Positions 11,548-19,791 of a DNA stretch of 51,467 nucleotides are shown in pieces (the stretch's first letter is position 1; each line of letters begins with the position of its first letter). The translations under genes were made by a program, and so were the position numbers. The notes beneath the pieces were generated by a model. It had not been told where the DNA came from. It saw only the letters and a program-made list of their open reading frames with translations, and searched no databases. The stretch is from JAVDCA01 sp035293985 (GTDB taxonomy: Bacteria; Pseudomonadota; Alphaproteobacteria; Rhizobiales; Xanthobacteraceae), in NCBI GenBank assembly GCA_035293985.1, contig DATGLS010000013.1:1-51467 (forward strand), read 5' to 3'.

Positions 11548-11973
11548 ATGCCGATCAGCCAGAAAGTCCGCGACTTGATCCGTTCCGCCTGGGACGACGG
11601 CGCACCTTGCCTCGTCGCGACCAACGGGCCGGACGGACCCAACATCTCCGTCAAAGGCAGCATGATCGTCTATGACGACGACCACCTCGCCTATTGGGAG
11701 CGCAGCAGGAAGCAGGCGCTCGCCAATCTGGGCCAGGATCAGCGCGTCTGCGTCATCTACGCCAACTTCAAGGCGCAGCGCGATGGCGTGCTCGACTCCG
11801 GCTTTCTGCGCTTCTGGGGCAGGGCCGAGCTGCACGAGCGCGGGCCGATCCACGACGAGATCTTCAGCTTGCTGCTGCCGCGCGAGCAGACCCATGTGGG
11901 CGCCGACACCGGCATCGGCGTGCTGGTGAAAATCGCGCGCTCGGCGGATATCCGCGGCAAGCCGTTGCCGTGA
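11548..11973 (+). CDS. Pyridoxamine 5'-phosphate oxidase-family FMN-binding protein
   Basis: 141 residues from the ATG at 11548 (MPISQKVRDLIRSAW); an open frame reaches back to 11458 but the upstream residues are not family-like. A split-barrel flavin fold is suggested by PCLVATNGPDGPNISVKGSM, LAYWERSRKQALANL and VCVIYANFKAQ. Relatives reduce or oxidise small substrates with FMN, or bind haem or F420; the substrate cannot be told. It diverges from the YbjQ gene across about 350 bp with no other evident gene. Confidence 0.8.
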   Translation: MPISQKVRDLIRSAWDDGAPCLVATNGPDGPNISVKGSMIVYDDDHLAYWERSRKQALANLGQDQRVCVIYANFKAQRDGVLDSGFLRFWGRAELHERGPIHDEIFSLLLPREQTHVGADTGIGVLVKIARSADIRGKPLP

Positions 11974-12148
11974 CGAAGCTGCCCCGTCCGGCGAGGAAGC
12001 ACCGGCACCCCAAACCCGTCTGCGTACGGTTCCAGTTGAGCTTCGTCCCCTAACCGGCGGGCGTTCCTTCAATTCTGTTCAAATGATCTTCAGCCATGGG
12101 CTCGGGTTCCGCCGAACCGGCGGCATCCGGAACTCGTTTCCCTCTCAG

Positions 12149-12176
12149 GTCCGACCGGAATGGGTCCGGTGCGGAC
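12149..12176 (+). promoter_or_regulatory. Leader hairpin upstream of the His/Tyr-rich gene
   Basis: GTCCGACCGG (12149-12158) pairs with CCGGT-G-CGGAC (12166-12176), a 10-bp stem with one bulged G and a 7-base loop. It ends about 15 bases before the GGAGAGG ribosome binding site. It could stabilise the mRNA or hide the start; no T run follows, so it is not a terminator. Confidence 0.4.
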
Positions 12177-12205
12177 GCGAACGCCAAGAATGGAGAGGAT
12201 GAATC

Positions 12206-12415
12206 ATGACTAGGAACTGGCTGAAGCCGCTCGCCGCCCTCGCCTTCCTCGGCGCGATGGGCTTGGCAACGACGATGCCGGCCCAGGCTCAGGGAGTTTA
12301 CTTCGAGGGGCCAGGCTTCGACGTGGGCGTCGGCGCTCCGTGGCACCACCACCACTACTATTACGGCCCGTATCATCACCGGTGGCATGACCGCTACTAC
12401 TACGATGAGGACTGA
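12206..12415 (+). CDS. Small secreted His/Tyr-rich protein
   Basis: 69 residues with a Sec signal peptide: basic MTRNWLKPL, a hydrophobic core and the likely cleavage after MPAQAQ near residue 29. The mature part of about 40 residues is crowded with His and Tyr (PWHHHHYYYGPYHHRWHDRYYY) and ends in acidic residues. Such composition would suit binding Ni, Zn or Cu in the periplasm, but that is inference. A strong GGAGAGGATGAATC site precedes the ATG and a perfect terminator follows. No cysteines are present. Confidence 0.8.
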   Translation: MTRNWLKPLAALAFLGAMGLATTMPAQAQGVYFEGPGFDVGVGAPWHHHHYYYGPYHHRWHDRYYYDED

Positions 12416-12460
12416 CGTGTGAGCCCCCACGACCAAAAATAAGCTGAATGATCGTTCCTT

Positions 12461-12488
12461 GCGGGCCGCCAAGCGGCCCGCTTTTTTT
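12461..12488 (+). terminator. Rho-independent terminator of the His/Tyr-rich gene
   Basis: GCGGGCCGC (12461-12469) pairs perfectly with GCGGCCCGC (12473-12481) around a CAA loop and is followed at once by seven T residues. It lies about 46 bases after the stop codon. Confidence 0.92.
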
Positions 12489-12551
12489 GCCTGTTGGGAA
12501 GCAGCACTCGTCGCCAGAAAGCTTCGCGATTGGCGATGAGTTTAGACGGAA

Positions 12552-12570
12552 CCTTAATGCGGTCTTAAGG
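12552..12570 (+). promoter_or_regulatory. Inverted repeat upstream of the PilZ gene
   Basis: CCTTAA and TTAAGG are spaced by 7 bases, 46 bp before the PilZ start. Spacing and symmetry suit a dimeric repressor or activator site, and the AT content stands out from the surroundings. No regulator gene is adjacent, so the binding protein is unknown. Confidence 0.35.
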
Positions 12571-12616
12571 CGAAGCATGCCACTATCGTCGCCGGTTATT
12601 GGCATGGGCTGGGCAC

Positions 12617-12874
12617 ATGTCGCTCCCTGGATCAGAGAAGCGCCGCTTCGTGCGCACGCGGCCTTCCGGACTGGTGTCGCGCACCGCAAAGATCATCGTG
12701 CCTCAGTCGGCGCCGATCGACTGCACGGTGGTCGATCTGTCAGCCGGCGGCGCCTGCCTCGACCTCGCTGATGCGGGCCGCCTGCCGGCGCGCTTCACGC
12801 TGCTGCACGGCGCCACGAAGAAGAGTTGCCTCGTGATGTGGAAGAAGTTTCGCCGGGTGGGCGTGCAATTTTAG
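12617..12874 (+). CDS. Stand-alone PilZ domain protein
   Basis: 85 residues from the ATG at 12617 (MSLPGSEKRRFVRTRPSG); a TTG six codons upstream is possible. The two c-di-GMP binding signatures are visible: RRFVR near residue 9 (RxxxR) and DLSAGGACL near residue 41 (DxSxxG). The rest is the small beta barrel. Stand-alone PilZ proteins read c-di-GMP to steer motility, surface growth or cellulose, but no partner is next to it. It is followed by tRNA-Gly on the other strand. Confidence 0.85.
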   Translation: MSLPGSEKRRFVRTRPSGLVSRTAKIIVPQSAPIDCTVVDLSAGGACLDLADAGRLPARFTLLHGATKKSCLVMWKKFRRVGVQF

Positions 12875-12915
12875 GCCACGACCCGGCTCAGATATCGGAT
12901 TCTGACGCGAAAGAT

Positions 12916-12989
12916 TGGAGCGGGTGAAGGGAATCGAACCCTCGTCATCAGCTTGGAAGGCTGTTGCTCTACCATTGAGCTACACCCGC
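12916..12989 (-). tRNA. tRNA-Gly (anticodon TCC)
   Basis: The minus strand gives GCGGGTGTAGCTCAATGG at the 5' end and CACCCGCTCCA at the 3' end, with an encoded CCA. The anticodon stem-loop CAGCCTTCCAAGCTG carries TCC, which reads GGA. It is 86 bp from tRNA-Tyr and probably cotranscribed with it. Confidence 0.97.
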
Positions 12990-13075
12990 ATCAGGAATCA
13001 GAGATCAGTTAGCAGGGATCAGCGACCGCGGCCATTGCCGCAATCCGATGCCTGATGTCTGACTCTGCTGCCTGG

Positions 13076-13160
13076 TGGTGGGGGAGGTAGGACTCGAACC
13101 TACGAAGGCATAGCCAGCGGATTTACAGTCCGCCCCCTTTGCCGCTCGGGACACTCCCCC
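13076..13160 (-). tRNA. tRNA-Tyr (anticodon GTA)
   Basis: 85-base class II tRNA with a long variable arm. It starts GGGGGAGTGTCCCGAGCGG and ends CTCCCCCACCA with an encoded CCA. The anticodon stem-loop GCGGACTGTAAATCCGC carries GTA. It diverges from rlmB, the common alphaproteobacterial arrangement. Confidence 0.97.
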
Positions 13161-13310
13161 GAACCCTACTGAAATCACGAGCGAAAATCCCGTCCGGGCA
13201 AGGACTTCCGCGGGCCGCGTTTATGCGGAGGCGACGACGGTGTGTCAAGCAATCGATGTGGTGCGGCGGGCGAAATTGCCAAGCCGGCCGGCGCGTGGGA
13301 GAAGCCGCGG

Positions 13311-14315
13311 ATGCGCAAGCGCGATTTCGAGCGCGGCAAGCCGCGGCAGGGACACGAAGCGGGAGGACGGCCGGATGCCGTCCGATCGGAGCGGCATGAG
13401 CACCGTTCTCAGCGCCCGCGCGACGAGGATCGGGCTGAGCCGACCGAGCGCGGCCCACGGCGCGACAAGTTCCGCCAAGCGCGATCGGATCAGCGATCAG
13501 GTCAACGATTTAATCACCGATCGGATCAGCGGAAGGATCACCGATCGGACCGGCCGGAACGTCCGTTCAAGAAGAAGACCTGGCGTCCGCCCGCCCGCGA
13601 CCGCGACGGTCCCGTCATCCTCTACGGCTGGCACAGCGTGAAGGCGGCTCTGGAGAACCCGGCGCGGCGCTTCCATCGGCTGCTCGCGACCGAGAACGCG
13701 GCTCATCGCCTGGCGGAAGCCGGCATCGCGCTGCCGCTCGCGCCGACACCGACCTCGGCCCAGGAGATCGAGGCGCTGGTCGGGCCGGACGCGGTGCACC
13801 AGGGCATCCTGGCCGAGGCCGACCCGCTCGAGGCGCCCGCGGTCGAGGACCTCGAGCCGCAGCGCCTCGTGCTGGTGCTCGACCAGATCACCGACCCCCA
13901 CAATGTCGGCGCCATCCTGCGCTCGGCGGCGGCGTTCGCAGTCGAAGCCGTGGTCGTCACGGCGCGCCACAGCCCGGAGGCGACCGGCGTGCTCGCCAAG
14001 GCGGCCTCCGCGGCGCTCGAGCACGTGCCGCTCGTCACCGTGCCGAACCTCGCGCGCGCGCTCGACGTGCTCAAAGAGAAGAACGTGTTCGTGGTCGGGC
14101 TCGACTCCTCGGGCGAGGCCGATCTCGCGACCGTCCCGCTGCGCGCGCCGCTCGCGCTCGTCGTCGGCGCCGAGGGCAAAGGGCTGCGCCAGCTCACCCG
14201 CACCCACTGCGATGTCGTCGCGCGTATCGCGCTCCCCGGCAAGATCACGAGCCTCAACGTGTCGAACGCCACCGCGCTCGCGCTCTTCGTCGTCGGCGGG
14301 CGCCTCGCGCCGTAG
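13311..14315 (+). CDS. rlmB: 23S rRNA (guanosine-2'-O-)-methyltransferase RlmB family
   Basis: 334 residues from the ATG at 13311 with GGGAG nine bases upstream; a GTG at 13242 is an unlikely alternative. The first about 95 residues are an unstructured Arg/Asp/His-rich tail, coded by a DNA stretch with many GATCGG and GATCAG units. Then comes the substrate-binding domain (ILYGWHSVKAALENP) and the SPOUT methyltransferase domain with ITDPHNVGAILRS, VVGAEGKGL and IALPGKITSLNVSNATALA, forming the knotted SAM site. It methylates the ribose of a 23S rRNA guanosine near the peptidyl transferase centre. The stop codon lies in the first bases of a palindrome. Confidence 0.93.
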   Translation: MRKRDFERGKPRQGHEAGGRPDAVRSERHEHRSQRPRDEDRAEPTERGPRRDKFRQARSDQRSGQRFNHRSDQRKDHRSDRPERPFKKKTWRPPARDRDGPVILYGWHSVKAALENPARRFHRLLATENAAHRLAEAGIALPLAPTPTSAQEIEALVGPDAVHQGILAEADPLEAPAVEDLEPQRLVLVLDQITDPHNVGAILRSAAAFAVEAVVVTARHSPEATGVLAKAASAALEHVPLVTVPNLARALDVLKEKNVFVVGLDSSGEADLATVPLRAPLALVVGAEGKGLRQLTRTHCDVVARIALPGKITSLNVSNATALALFVVGGRLAP

Positions 14316-14341
14316 GTCGGGTCGAGCTCCGCGAGCCCGAC
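14316..14341 (+). terminator. Palindrome at the rlmB 3' end
   Basis: GTCGGG (14316-14321) and CCCGAC (14336-14341) pair around an inner GAGCTCCGCGAG. The rlmB stop TAG at 14313-14315 directly abuts it. No T run follows. It may act as a weak terminator or be one of the dispersed palindromes of this genome. Confidence 0.4.
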
Positions 14342-14442
14342 GCGGTGCGCCCATGCATCAATTGCGGGACGATACCCGTTCCATCGCGGCCCTTCGTGCT
14401 CTAACAAGCCGCGCAACGAACAAGATCCGGGAGAGACCGCCC

Positions 14443-15414
14443 TTGCCTGCCCTTCGTTGGATCATCTGCGCGTTGTCGCTCGCGGTCGTCGCGCGCGGCG
14501 CTTCGGCGCAGGACTTTCCCACGCGCCCGGTCACGCTCGTCGTACCCTATGCGGCCGGCGGCAATGTCGACATCAGCGCGCGGGCGCTGCAGGCCGGGCT
14601 CGACAACGCGCTCGGGCAGCCGATCGTGGTGGAGAACCGCCCGGGCGCGAGCGGCACGATCGCGGGCCAGTACGTCGCCCGCGCCGCGCCCGACGGATAC
14701 ACGCTGCTGGTCGGGTCGAACGGGCCGATCATGCTCGCCCCGATGACCATGCCGAACCCGCCCTATCAGTGGCAGCAGGCGTTCGCGCCGATCAGCACGC
14801 TGGCGGTCGCGACCAACGTGCTGGTCGTGCGGCCGACGTTGCCGGTCAAATCGGTGGCCGAGCTCGTCGACTATGCGCGCAAGAATCCCGGCAAGCTCAC
14901 GGTCGCGATCGACAGCGTCGCCAGCATCAATCACTTCATGGGCGCGCTGTTTCGGCTCAAGTCCGGCATCACCTGGACCGAGGTGCACTACCGCGGCAAC
15001 GCGCCGGCCGTGACCGACCTCATCGCCGGGCACGTCGATGTCGGCTTCCTCCAGCTCGTCGACGCCGCACCGCATCTCACGGCCGGCACGCTGCGAGCGC
15101 TGGCGATCCTCGCACCGCAGCGCGCGCCGTCGCTGCCGGACGTGCCGAGCATCGGCGAGGCCGGATATCCGGACGTGCAGGGCATCACCTTCAACGGCGT
15201 GTTCGCGCCGAAGGCGACGCCGCGCCCCGTCATCGACAAGCTCAGCGCCGCGATCCGCGGCGCGCTCGCCAAGACTGAGGTGGCCGATCGCCTGGCGGCG
15301 CTCGGCTCGACGGCGCGCGGCAGCACGCCGGAAGAGTTCGCCGCTTTTCTCGCGCGGGAATCGGCGAAATGGAAGGACGTCATGCAGCGCGCCAACATCA
15401 AGGTGACCGAGTGA
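14443..15414 (+). CDS. TctC/Bug-family periplasmic solute receptor
   Basis: 323 residues from a TTG at 14443, which has GGGAGAG eight bases upstream; an in-frame ATG at 14353 lacks a site and would bury the signal peptide. The signal peptide runs to ARGASA-QDFPTRPVTLVVPY. Family marks include the PTRPVTLVVPYAAGG start, VVENRPGASGTI and the VHYRGNAPAVTDLIAGHVDV segment that contacts the ligand carboxylate. These proteins bind organic acids or amides for a tripartite transporter (TctAB), but no TctA or TctB is nearby. Its stop overlaps the start of the amidohydrolase gene, so the two are translationally coupled. Confidence 0.9.
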   Translation: MPALRWIICALSLAVVARGASAQDFPTRPVTLVVPYAAGGNVDISARALQAGLDNALGQPIVVENRPGASGTIAGQYVARAAPDGYTLLVGSNGPIMLAPMTMPNPPYQWQQAFAPISTLAVATNVLVVRPTLPVKSVAELVDYARKNPGKLTVAIDSVASINHFMGALFRLKSGITWTEVHYRGNAPAVTDLIAGHVDVGFLQLVDAAPHLTAGTLRALAILAPQRAPSLPDVPSIGEAGYPDVQGITFNGVFAPKATPRPVIDKLSAAIRGALAKTEVADRLAALGSTARGSTPEEFAAFLARESAKWKDVMQRANIKVTE

Positions 15415-16298
15415 GCAGCTCTTCCGATACCCGGCCGTTCTCGCCGAAGATCGACCGCAATTATCCGCGGCCGAAGCTCGAGCTGCCGCCAGGGGCGACC
15501 GACACGCATTTTCATTTCATCGGGCCGCAGAAGCTCTTCCCGGTCAAGCAGGACAACATATTCAAGCACCTCCAGTTCGAGGACACGCCGATCGAGGATT
15601 GGCTCAAGATGCAGGAGGCGCTCGGCCTCTCGCGCGGCCTGCACGTGCTCTCGATGATGTACGAGAACAACTACGAGATCGCGCTGCACGCGCAATGCCG
15701 GCTGGGAGACCGTATCCGCTCCGTGATCGTGCCATGGGCAGGCATCACGGATGGGGAGCTCGATATTCTCACCAAGGCCGGCGTCGTCGGCTATCGCATC
15801 ACCTGGCGGCTCAGCCGCGATATCGACCAGGGCATGGTCGCCCGCACGAGCGAGCGCGGCTGGTCGATGCACTATCTGCATCGCGCCGACGAGGCCGAGC
15901 AGGATCACTGGAAACCGCTGATCCTCGCGACGCCCGGCCGCTTCGTGCTCGAGCACATGGGCGGCGTCGATCCCGCCAAGGGCATCAACGGCGACGGCTT
16001 CAAATTCGTGCTGCAATGCCTGGATACCGACCGCTGCTGGGTGAAGCTCTCGCCGCGCATCTCCAAGCAGGAGAACTTCCCGTTCTCCGACACCGATCCG
16101 CTGGTGAAGAAGCTGGTCGAACACGCGCCGAACCGCCTGATGTGGGGTTCGGACTGGCCGCATCCGCAATACTTCAAGCCGATGCCGAACGACGTCGCGC
16201 TGCTCGACATGATGCTCGATTGGGTGCCCGACGAGGCGACGCGCAAGCTGATCTTCGTCGACAACCCGGCCGAGTTGCTCGGATTCCCGAAGGTGTAG
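15411..16298 (+). CDS. Amidohydrolase-family (TIM-barrel) hydrolase or decarboxylase
   Basis: 295 residues from a GTG at 15411 that overlaps the TctC stop (GTGA). The metal-binding HxH motif is at residues 33-35 (ATDTHFHFIG), and later motifs are FVLEHMGG (His) and LMWGSDWPHP (Asp). This is the Amidohydro_2 pattern of 2-pyrone-4,6-dicarboxylate hydrolase and related lactonases. With a solute receptor upstream it probably acts on a cyclic or dicarboxylic compound taken up by the cell. The exact substrate is not visible. The TAG stop lies in the end of a dispersed repeat. Confidence 0.85.
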   Translation: MSSSSDTRPFSPKIDRNYPRPKLELPPGATDTHFHFIGPQKLFPVKQDNIFKHLQFEDTPIEDWLKMQEALGLSRGLHVLSMMYENNYEIALHAQCRLGDRIRSVIVPWAGITDGELDILTKAGVVGYRITWRLSRDIDQGMVARTSERGWSMHYLHRADEAEQDHWKPLILATPGRFVLEHMGGVDPAKGINGDGFKFVLQCLDTDRCWVKLSPRISKQENFPFSDTDPLVKKLVEHAPNRLMWGSDWPHPQYFKPMPNDVALLDMMLDWVPDEATRKLIFVDNPAELLGFPKV

Positions 16299-16398
16299 GG
16301 TGGGCAACCGCGCATGCTCCTGCGTCCGCGTCGGCAAAATCGCTCGGCGCGGTTGCCCACACGGATGGATCTGACCAGGCGATTTTGCCCACTCTACG
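16295..16398. repeat. Dispersed GTAGGGTGGGCAA palindrome, copy A
   Basis: Ends GTAGGGTGGGCAA and TTGCCCACTCTAC are inverted copies of each other. Inside are CAACCGCG and its inverse CGCGGTTG, and GGCAAAATCGC with GGCGATTTTGCC. It fills the space between two convergent genes and supplies the TAG stop of the amidohydrolase. Related copies occur near 21.4, 24.3 and 39.0 kb. Confidence 0.75.
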
Positions 16399-16400
16399 GT

Positions 16401-17576
16401 CTACGAAACGCGCGTCAGCTGCCCTTTCAGCCATGCGACGATCATTTTGAGGATGTCGTCGTACGGAATGCCCGGCGTGCGGCCCATGTGGTGGCCTTGC
16501 GGGTAGATGCGCGCGGATTTCGGGTTGCCGTGCTCCATCAGGAGATAGACGTCGGCGATCGGCGCCTGGTCGTCGAGCTTGCCGTTGACGGCGAGCAACG
16601 GCGCCGAAGGCCTGTCGAGCAGGCCCATGGTCAGAAGCGAGAAGCGTGGGACTGCGGCGAGAAATTCCTCCATCGTCTTCGTGCCGACGGCGCGGCCGCG
16701 CGCGTCGAGCAGGCTCGCAGCACCGAAGAGATAGGTGGCGCCGCCGGTCGTGAAGGCGGGCACCAGCCAGTCGGGCTGGAAGCCGTAGTGGATGTTGCCG
16801 CCGTGGAAGACGGCGCCGCCGATGCGATCGGCGGCGACGAACGCGAGCCGTGCCGCCCAGTAGGCGCCGAAGCTGCCGCCCCACACGCCGATGCGGCGCG
16901 CATCGAGGTCGGCGCGGCGGCTGAGAAAATCCATCCACGCGAGAAATGTCCGCTCGGCCGCATCGTCGCCATAGAGGAACGGATTTTCACCGCTGCCCGG
17001 CATGTCGACCGCGAGCGAGGCGAGCCCGGCCTGCATGATCAGCCTGCTGATGTGCAGGCGATCCTCCTTCCACCCGTCGACGCCGCCCCAATGCATGACG
17101 ACGGACGGCATGGCGATGCCGGGCGGCATCTGCAGGTGGCCGATCAGGGTCTTGCCTTCGAACGGGAGCTCGACGATCTCGAGCTTGGGCTCGACATGCT
17201 GCGCGGCCTTGCGGAAGATCCGCAGCGAATGGCGATAGGCGGCGAGCTGGCTGGATGACGTCGGTGCCGGATAGCGCCCGACCCGACAAGTGTCGAAGCC
17301 CTGCCAGAAAAGCTCGGCGAGCTCGGTCGCGCCGGCGCCCGCCTCGGCGCGCGCGTCGCCTTCGGCCTCGTAGGCGAGGCCGATGCGGCACCATTCCTCG
17401 GCCCAATGATCGCGGTCGAGACTCTCGAGTGCGGCCATCACGGTGGCGGCATCCTGCGGGCGGATGCTCTCGAACGGGCTGAGGCGCCCGGCGCGACGCA
17501 GCACCTCGGCTTTGACCTCGTCGAGGCTGCGTTCGCGCGCGCCGCTCGGGCGAGGCGATGAGGATGGGTCGGTCAT
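16401..17576 (-). CDS. FrsA/DUF1100-like alpha/beta hydrolase
   Basis: 391 residues with an N-terminal helical cap of about 130 residues and an alpha/beta hydrolase core. The nucleophile elbow is GGSFGAY with Ser235, followed by a candidate acid in NGKLDDQAP (Asp335 or 336) and the histidine in PQGHHMG (His362 or 363). An oxyanion segment MHWGGVDG is present. Relatives include esterases and the C-C hydrolase acting on 2,6-dihydroxypseudooxynicotine. It starts 18 bp after the L,D-transpeptidase gene and is probably cotranscribed with it, although no functional link is obvious. Confidence 0.82.
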   Translation of the reverse strand: MTDPSSSPRPSGARERSLDEVKAEVLRRAGRLSPFESIRPQDAATVMAALESLDRDHWAEEWCRIGLAYEAEGDARAEAGAGATELAELFWQGFDTCRVGRYPAPTSSSQLAAYRHSLRIFRKAAQHVEPKLEIVELPFEGKTLIGHLQMPPGIAMPSVVMHWGGVDGWKEDRLHISRLIMQAGLASLAVDMPGSGENPFLYGDDAAERTFLAWMDFLSRRADLDARRIGVWGGSFGAYWAARLAFVAADRIGGAVFHGGNIHYGFQPDWLVPAFTTGGATYLFGAASLLDARGRAVGTKTMEEFLAAVPRFSLLTMGLLDRPSAPLLAVNGKLDDQAPIADVYLLMEHGNPKSARIYPQGHHMGRTPGIPYDDILKMIVAWLKGQLTRVS

Positions 17577-17594
17577 GCGCCGCGCGGTTGCGGG

Positions 17595-19427
17595 CTATTT
17601 GCTGGTCACGACGATGAAGTCGGTCTCGCTGCCGGTCTCGTCGCCGAGACCCTTGTCGGAGATGATCAGCGACGCGCCGGTCGACATCAGCGCTGTGATG
17701 CGTGCGAGCGCCGCATCCGGAATCTCGATCCGCGCGAGCGCCTCGGCGGCGGTCAGGCGCGGCGCGGCAGGCGGCTCGGGCGCCTTCTCGACCTTGCGGA
17801 CCTTTTTGCCCTTGATGGTCACGTAGTGCACCACCTCGGCCTTCCGCCTCGCCGGCTGCTCGTTCGGCAGCGTCACGGCGAGCCAGCGGAAGCTCACGCC
17901 ATCCGGGTTCTGCTCGATCGCGGTGTAGAGATGCGTACCGAGCGGCTGCTCGGGGTGCTGGAAGCTCACCGGCGCACTGAAGATCGGCTGGAAGCCCTTG
18001 CGGATGTAGAGCTTGCCTTCCTTCTTGCTGACGAACACCGTGATCGGGCCCTTGCGCAGCGGCCGCTCCGGCCCATAGGGCTCGAGCGAGGCCTTGATCA
18101 CCGGCGCGGTCGGCACGGCGGCAGGCGCGGGCACGACGGCCGGGACCGGCGCGGGCGCAACCGTCGGCGCGGGGGCGGGAACGACAGTCAATACGGGTGT
18201 GGGCGCAGCCGCTGGCGCGGGCGACGGGGTCGTGACTGGCGCCGCCGTGGGCGCAACCGTCGGCGCTGGCGTCGCGATCGTCGGCGCGGCCGGTGCCGCC
18301 GGAGGCACGAAGGCCCTCTTCACCTCGACCGGCTGTGACGGCGTCTCGATCACCGGCTTGACCACGACGGTGCCGGTCGAGCCGTCGCCATTCTGCGTCG
18401 CCGACGCGGTCGGCGGGGCGAGCGGAGTGACAGTTGGAGTGTCAGCCTTCACGACCTCGTTGCCGCCATTCTTGACGGCAGCCTTCGGCGTCGCGTGGTC
18501 GCTGGCCGCATCGTTGGCGAGTTCGCGCGGGGCATCCCGCACGGCTGATTTCGGCGCATCGGCCTTTGCGGTTTGGTCTCTCGGGCCGGCCGCATCCTGG
18601 GGCGCGAGGTTCGCGGCCTCTCGCGTGATGTCCTTGCTGACGGTGCTCGGCGCGACTGCAGGCGCGGTCGCTGGCTTCGGGGCGGCGAGAGCTGCTGGCG
18701 GCGCCGGCTCGGCCGCGTCGGTCATCAGGTTCGTCGTCTGCGTCTGCGCAACGCGCATCATCGGCGCCGCTGTCGCGACGGTTTTGCGCTCGCCGGCAGC
18801 CGGCGGCGCGAGCTCACCCACCTTCTCGACCGGCTTCGCCCGGGTGAACAGGCGCGGGCTCTCGATCGGCTCCGGCGTCACCTCGTTGGGTACGACGAGA
18901 ACGCGCGCGCCGCGCTCGGTCATATGGAAGAGCTTGATGGCGAACGCCGGCGGCATGCGGATGCAGCCGTGCGAGGCCGGATAGCCCGGCAGCACGCCGG
19001 CGTGCAGCGCGACGCCCGACCAGGTGATCCGCTGCATGTAGGGCATCGGCGCGCCGCTGTAGATGTTCGAGCGGTGGAAGACTTCCTTCTCCAGAACGCT
19101 GAACACGCCGGTCGGCGTGCGGTGGCCCGCCATGCCGGTCGACACCGGCGCGTGCGCGATCACCTCGCCCTTGTCGTAGAGCGTGAGGCGCTGGTTGGCG
19201 ATCGACACCTCGATGAGCGGCGCCTGTAGCGGCTTCGGCGGCGGCTCCTTCTTCTTCGCCTCGCGCTTGGCGTGCGCCGGCTTCTTGTGCGCGTCATCGA
19301 CCGCCGAGGCGGTGCTCGCGGTCAAGAGTGCGGCAGCCGCGACGCCGCCGGCGAGCGCCAGGCGAAGCGCCTTGCTCAGCAACGTTTGGCTGCCCTGGGA
19401 AGAGCCCGCATCAGCCGAAAAATGCAT
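17595..19427 (-). CDS. L,D-transpeptidase (YkuD) with long Ala/Pro linker and second C-terminal domain
   Basis: 610 residues; I choose the ATG at 19427 because AGGGG lies seven bases upstream, too near for the ATG at 19433. A signal peptide ends near residue 42 (TASTASA). A Lys-rich patch precedes the YkuD domain at about residues 70-180, whose active site is LHAGVLPGYPASHGCIRMP with catalytic Cys155 and His142. Residues about 200-455 are Ala/Pro/Thr/Val-rich and of low complexity. From 459 a second domain begins (ITVFVSKKEGKLYIRKG) that looks YkuD-related but lacks the SHGC motif, and the tail has GASLIISDKGLGDETGS. It makes 3-3 peptidoglycan cross-links or attaches proteins to the wall in the periplasm. 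Confidence 0.88.
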   Translation of the reverse strand: MHFSADAGSSQGSQTLLSKALRLALAGGVAAAALLTASTASAVDDAHKKPAHAKREAKKKEPPPKPLQAPLIEVSIANQRLTLYDKGEVIAHAPVSTGMAGHRTPTGVFSVLEKEVFHRSNIYSGAPMPYMQRITWSGVALHAGVLPGYPASHGCIRMPPAFAIKLFHMTERGARVLVVPNEVTPEPIESPRLFTRAKPVEKVGELAPPAAGERKTVATAAPMMRVAQTQTTNLMTDAAEPAPPAALAAPKPATAPAVAPSTVSKDITREAANLAPQDAAGPRDQTAKADAPKSAVRDAPRELANDAASDHATPKAAVKNGGNEVVKADTPTVTPLAPPTASATQNGDGSTGTVVVKPVIETPSQPVEVKRAFVPPAAPAAPTIATPAPTVAPTAAPVTTPSPAPAAAPTPVLTVVPAPAPTVAPAPVPAVVPAPAAVPTAPVIKASLEPYGPERPLRKGPITVFVSKKEGKLYIRKGFQPIFSAPVSFQHPEQPLGTHLYTAIEQNPDGVSFRWLAVTLPNEQPARRKAEVVHYVTIKGKKVRKVEKAPEPPAAPRLTAAEALARIEIPDAALARITALMSTGASLIISDKGLGDETGSETDFIVVTSK

Positions 19428-19791
19428 CACCATGCCCCTATTGGAAATCAATTATAGCGCCCGCCCAAGGTCGCCGAAAACTATTCGAGTCTGATGAACA
19501 AGGCCACGGCACCGGCGGCATCGGGCAGATTTTTTTGCGACTATTCTTAAGGCTTCCCGGCGCAATCATGTCCGCGCCGCACAAGATTTTTCAAGGTGTT
19601 AGTGCATTCGCGGGACGCTCGGCCGAGGCTGCCGATCACGCCCGCGCGACGCGAATTGCGCCGCGATGTTGCAATTGGGTTACGCCCGGGCACGACGCCC
19701 GAGCCGCCCGATCGCGGACCGCCATCTGCTCGCCGCCATCGGCCCTCATGCTATAACTTCGGCGTGAATGCACTTCCGGGAGCGGGCAGAC
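19428..19791. other. Divergent promoter region between L,D-transpeptidase and TPR genes
   Basis: 364 bp between two divergent starts. It contains a TTCTTAAGGCTT patch and short AT-rich runs (AAATCAATTATAG near 19445) that could hold promoters, but no clear paired -35/-10 elements. No gene is seen. Confidence 0.3.

Noticed and set aside
13242..13641. GATCGG/GATCAG-rich stretch as an origin-like or methylation-site cluster
   Set aside because: It lies within the coding sequence for the basic N-terminal tail of RlmB, whose Arg/Asp/Gln codons explain the pattern.
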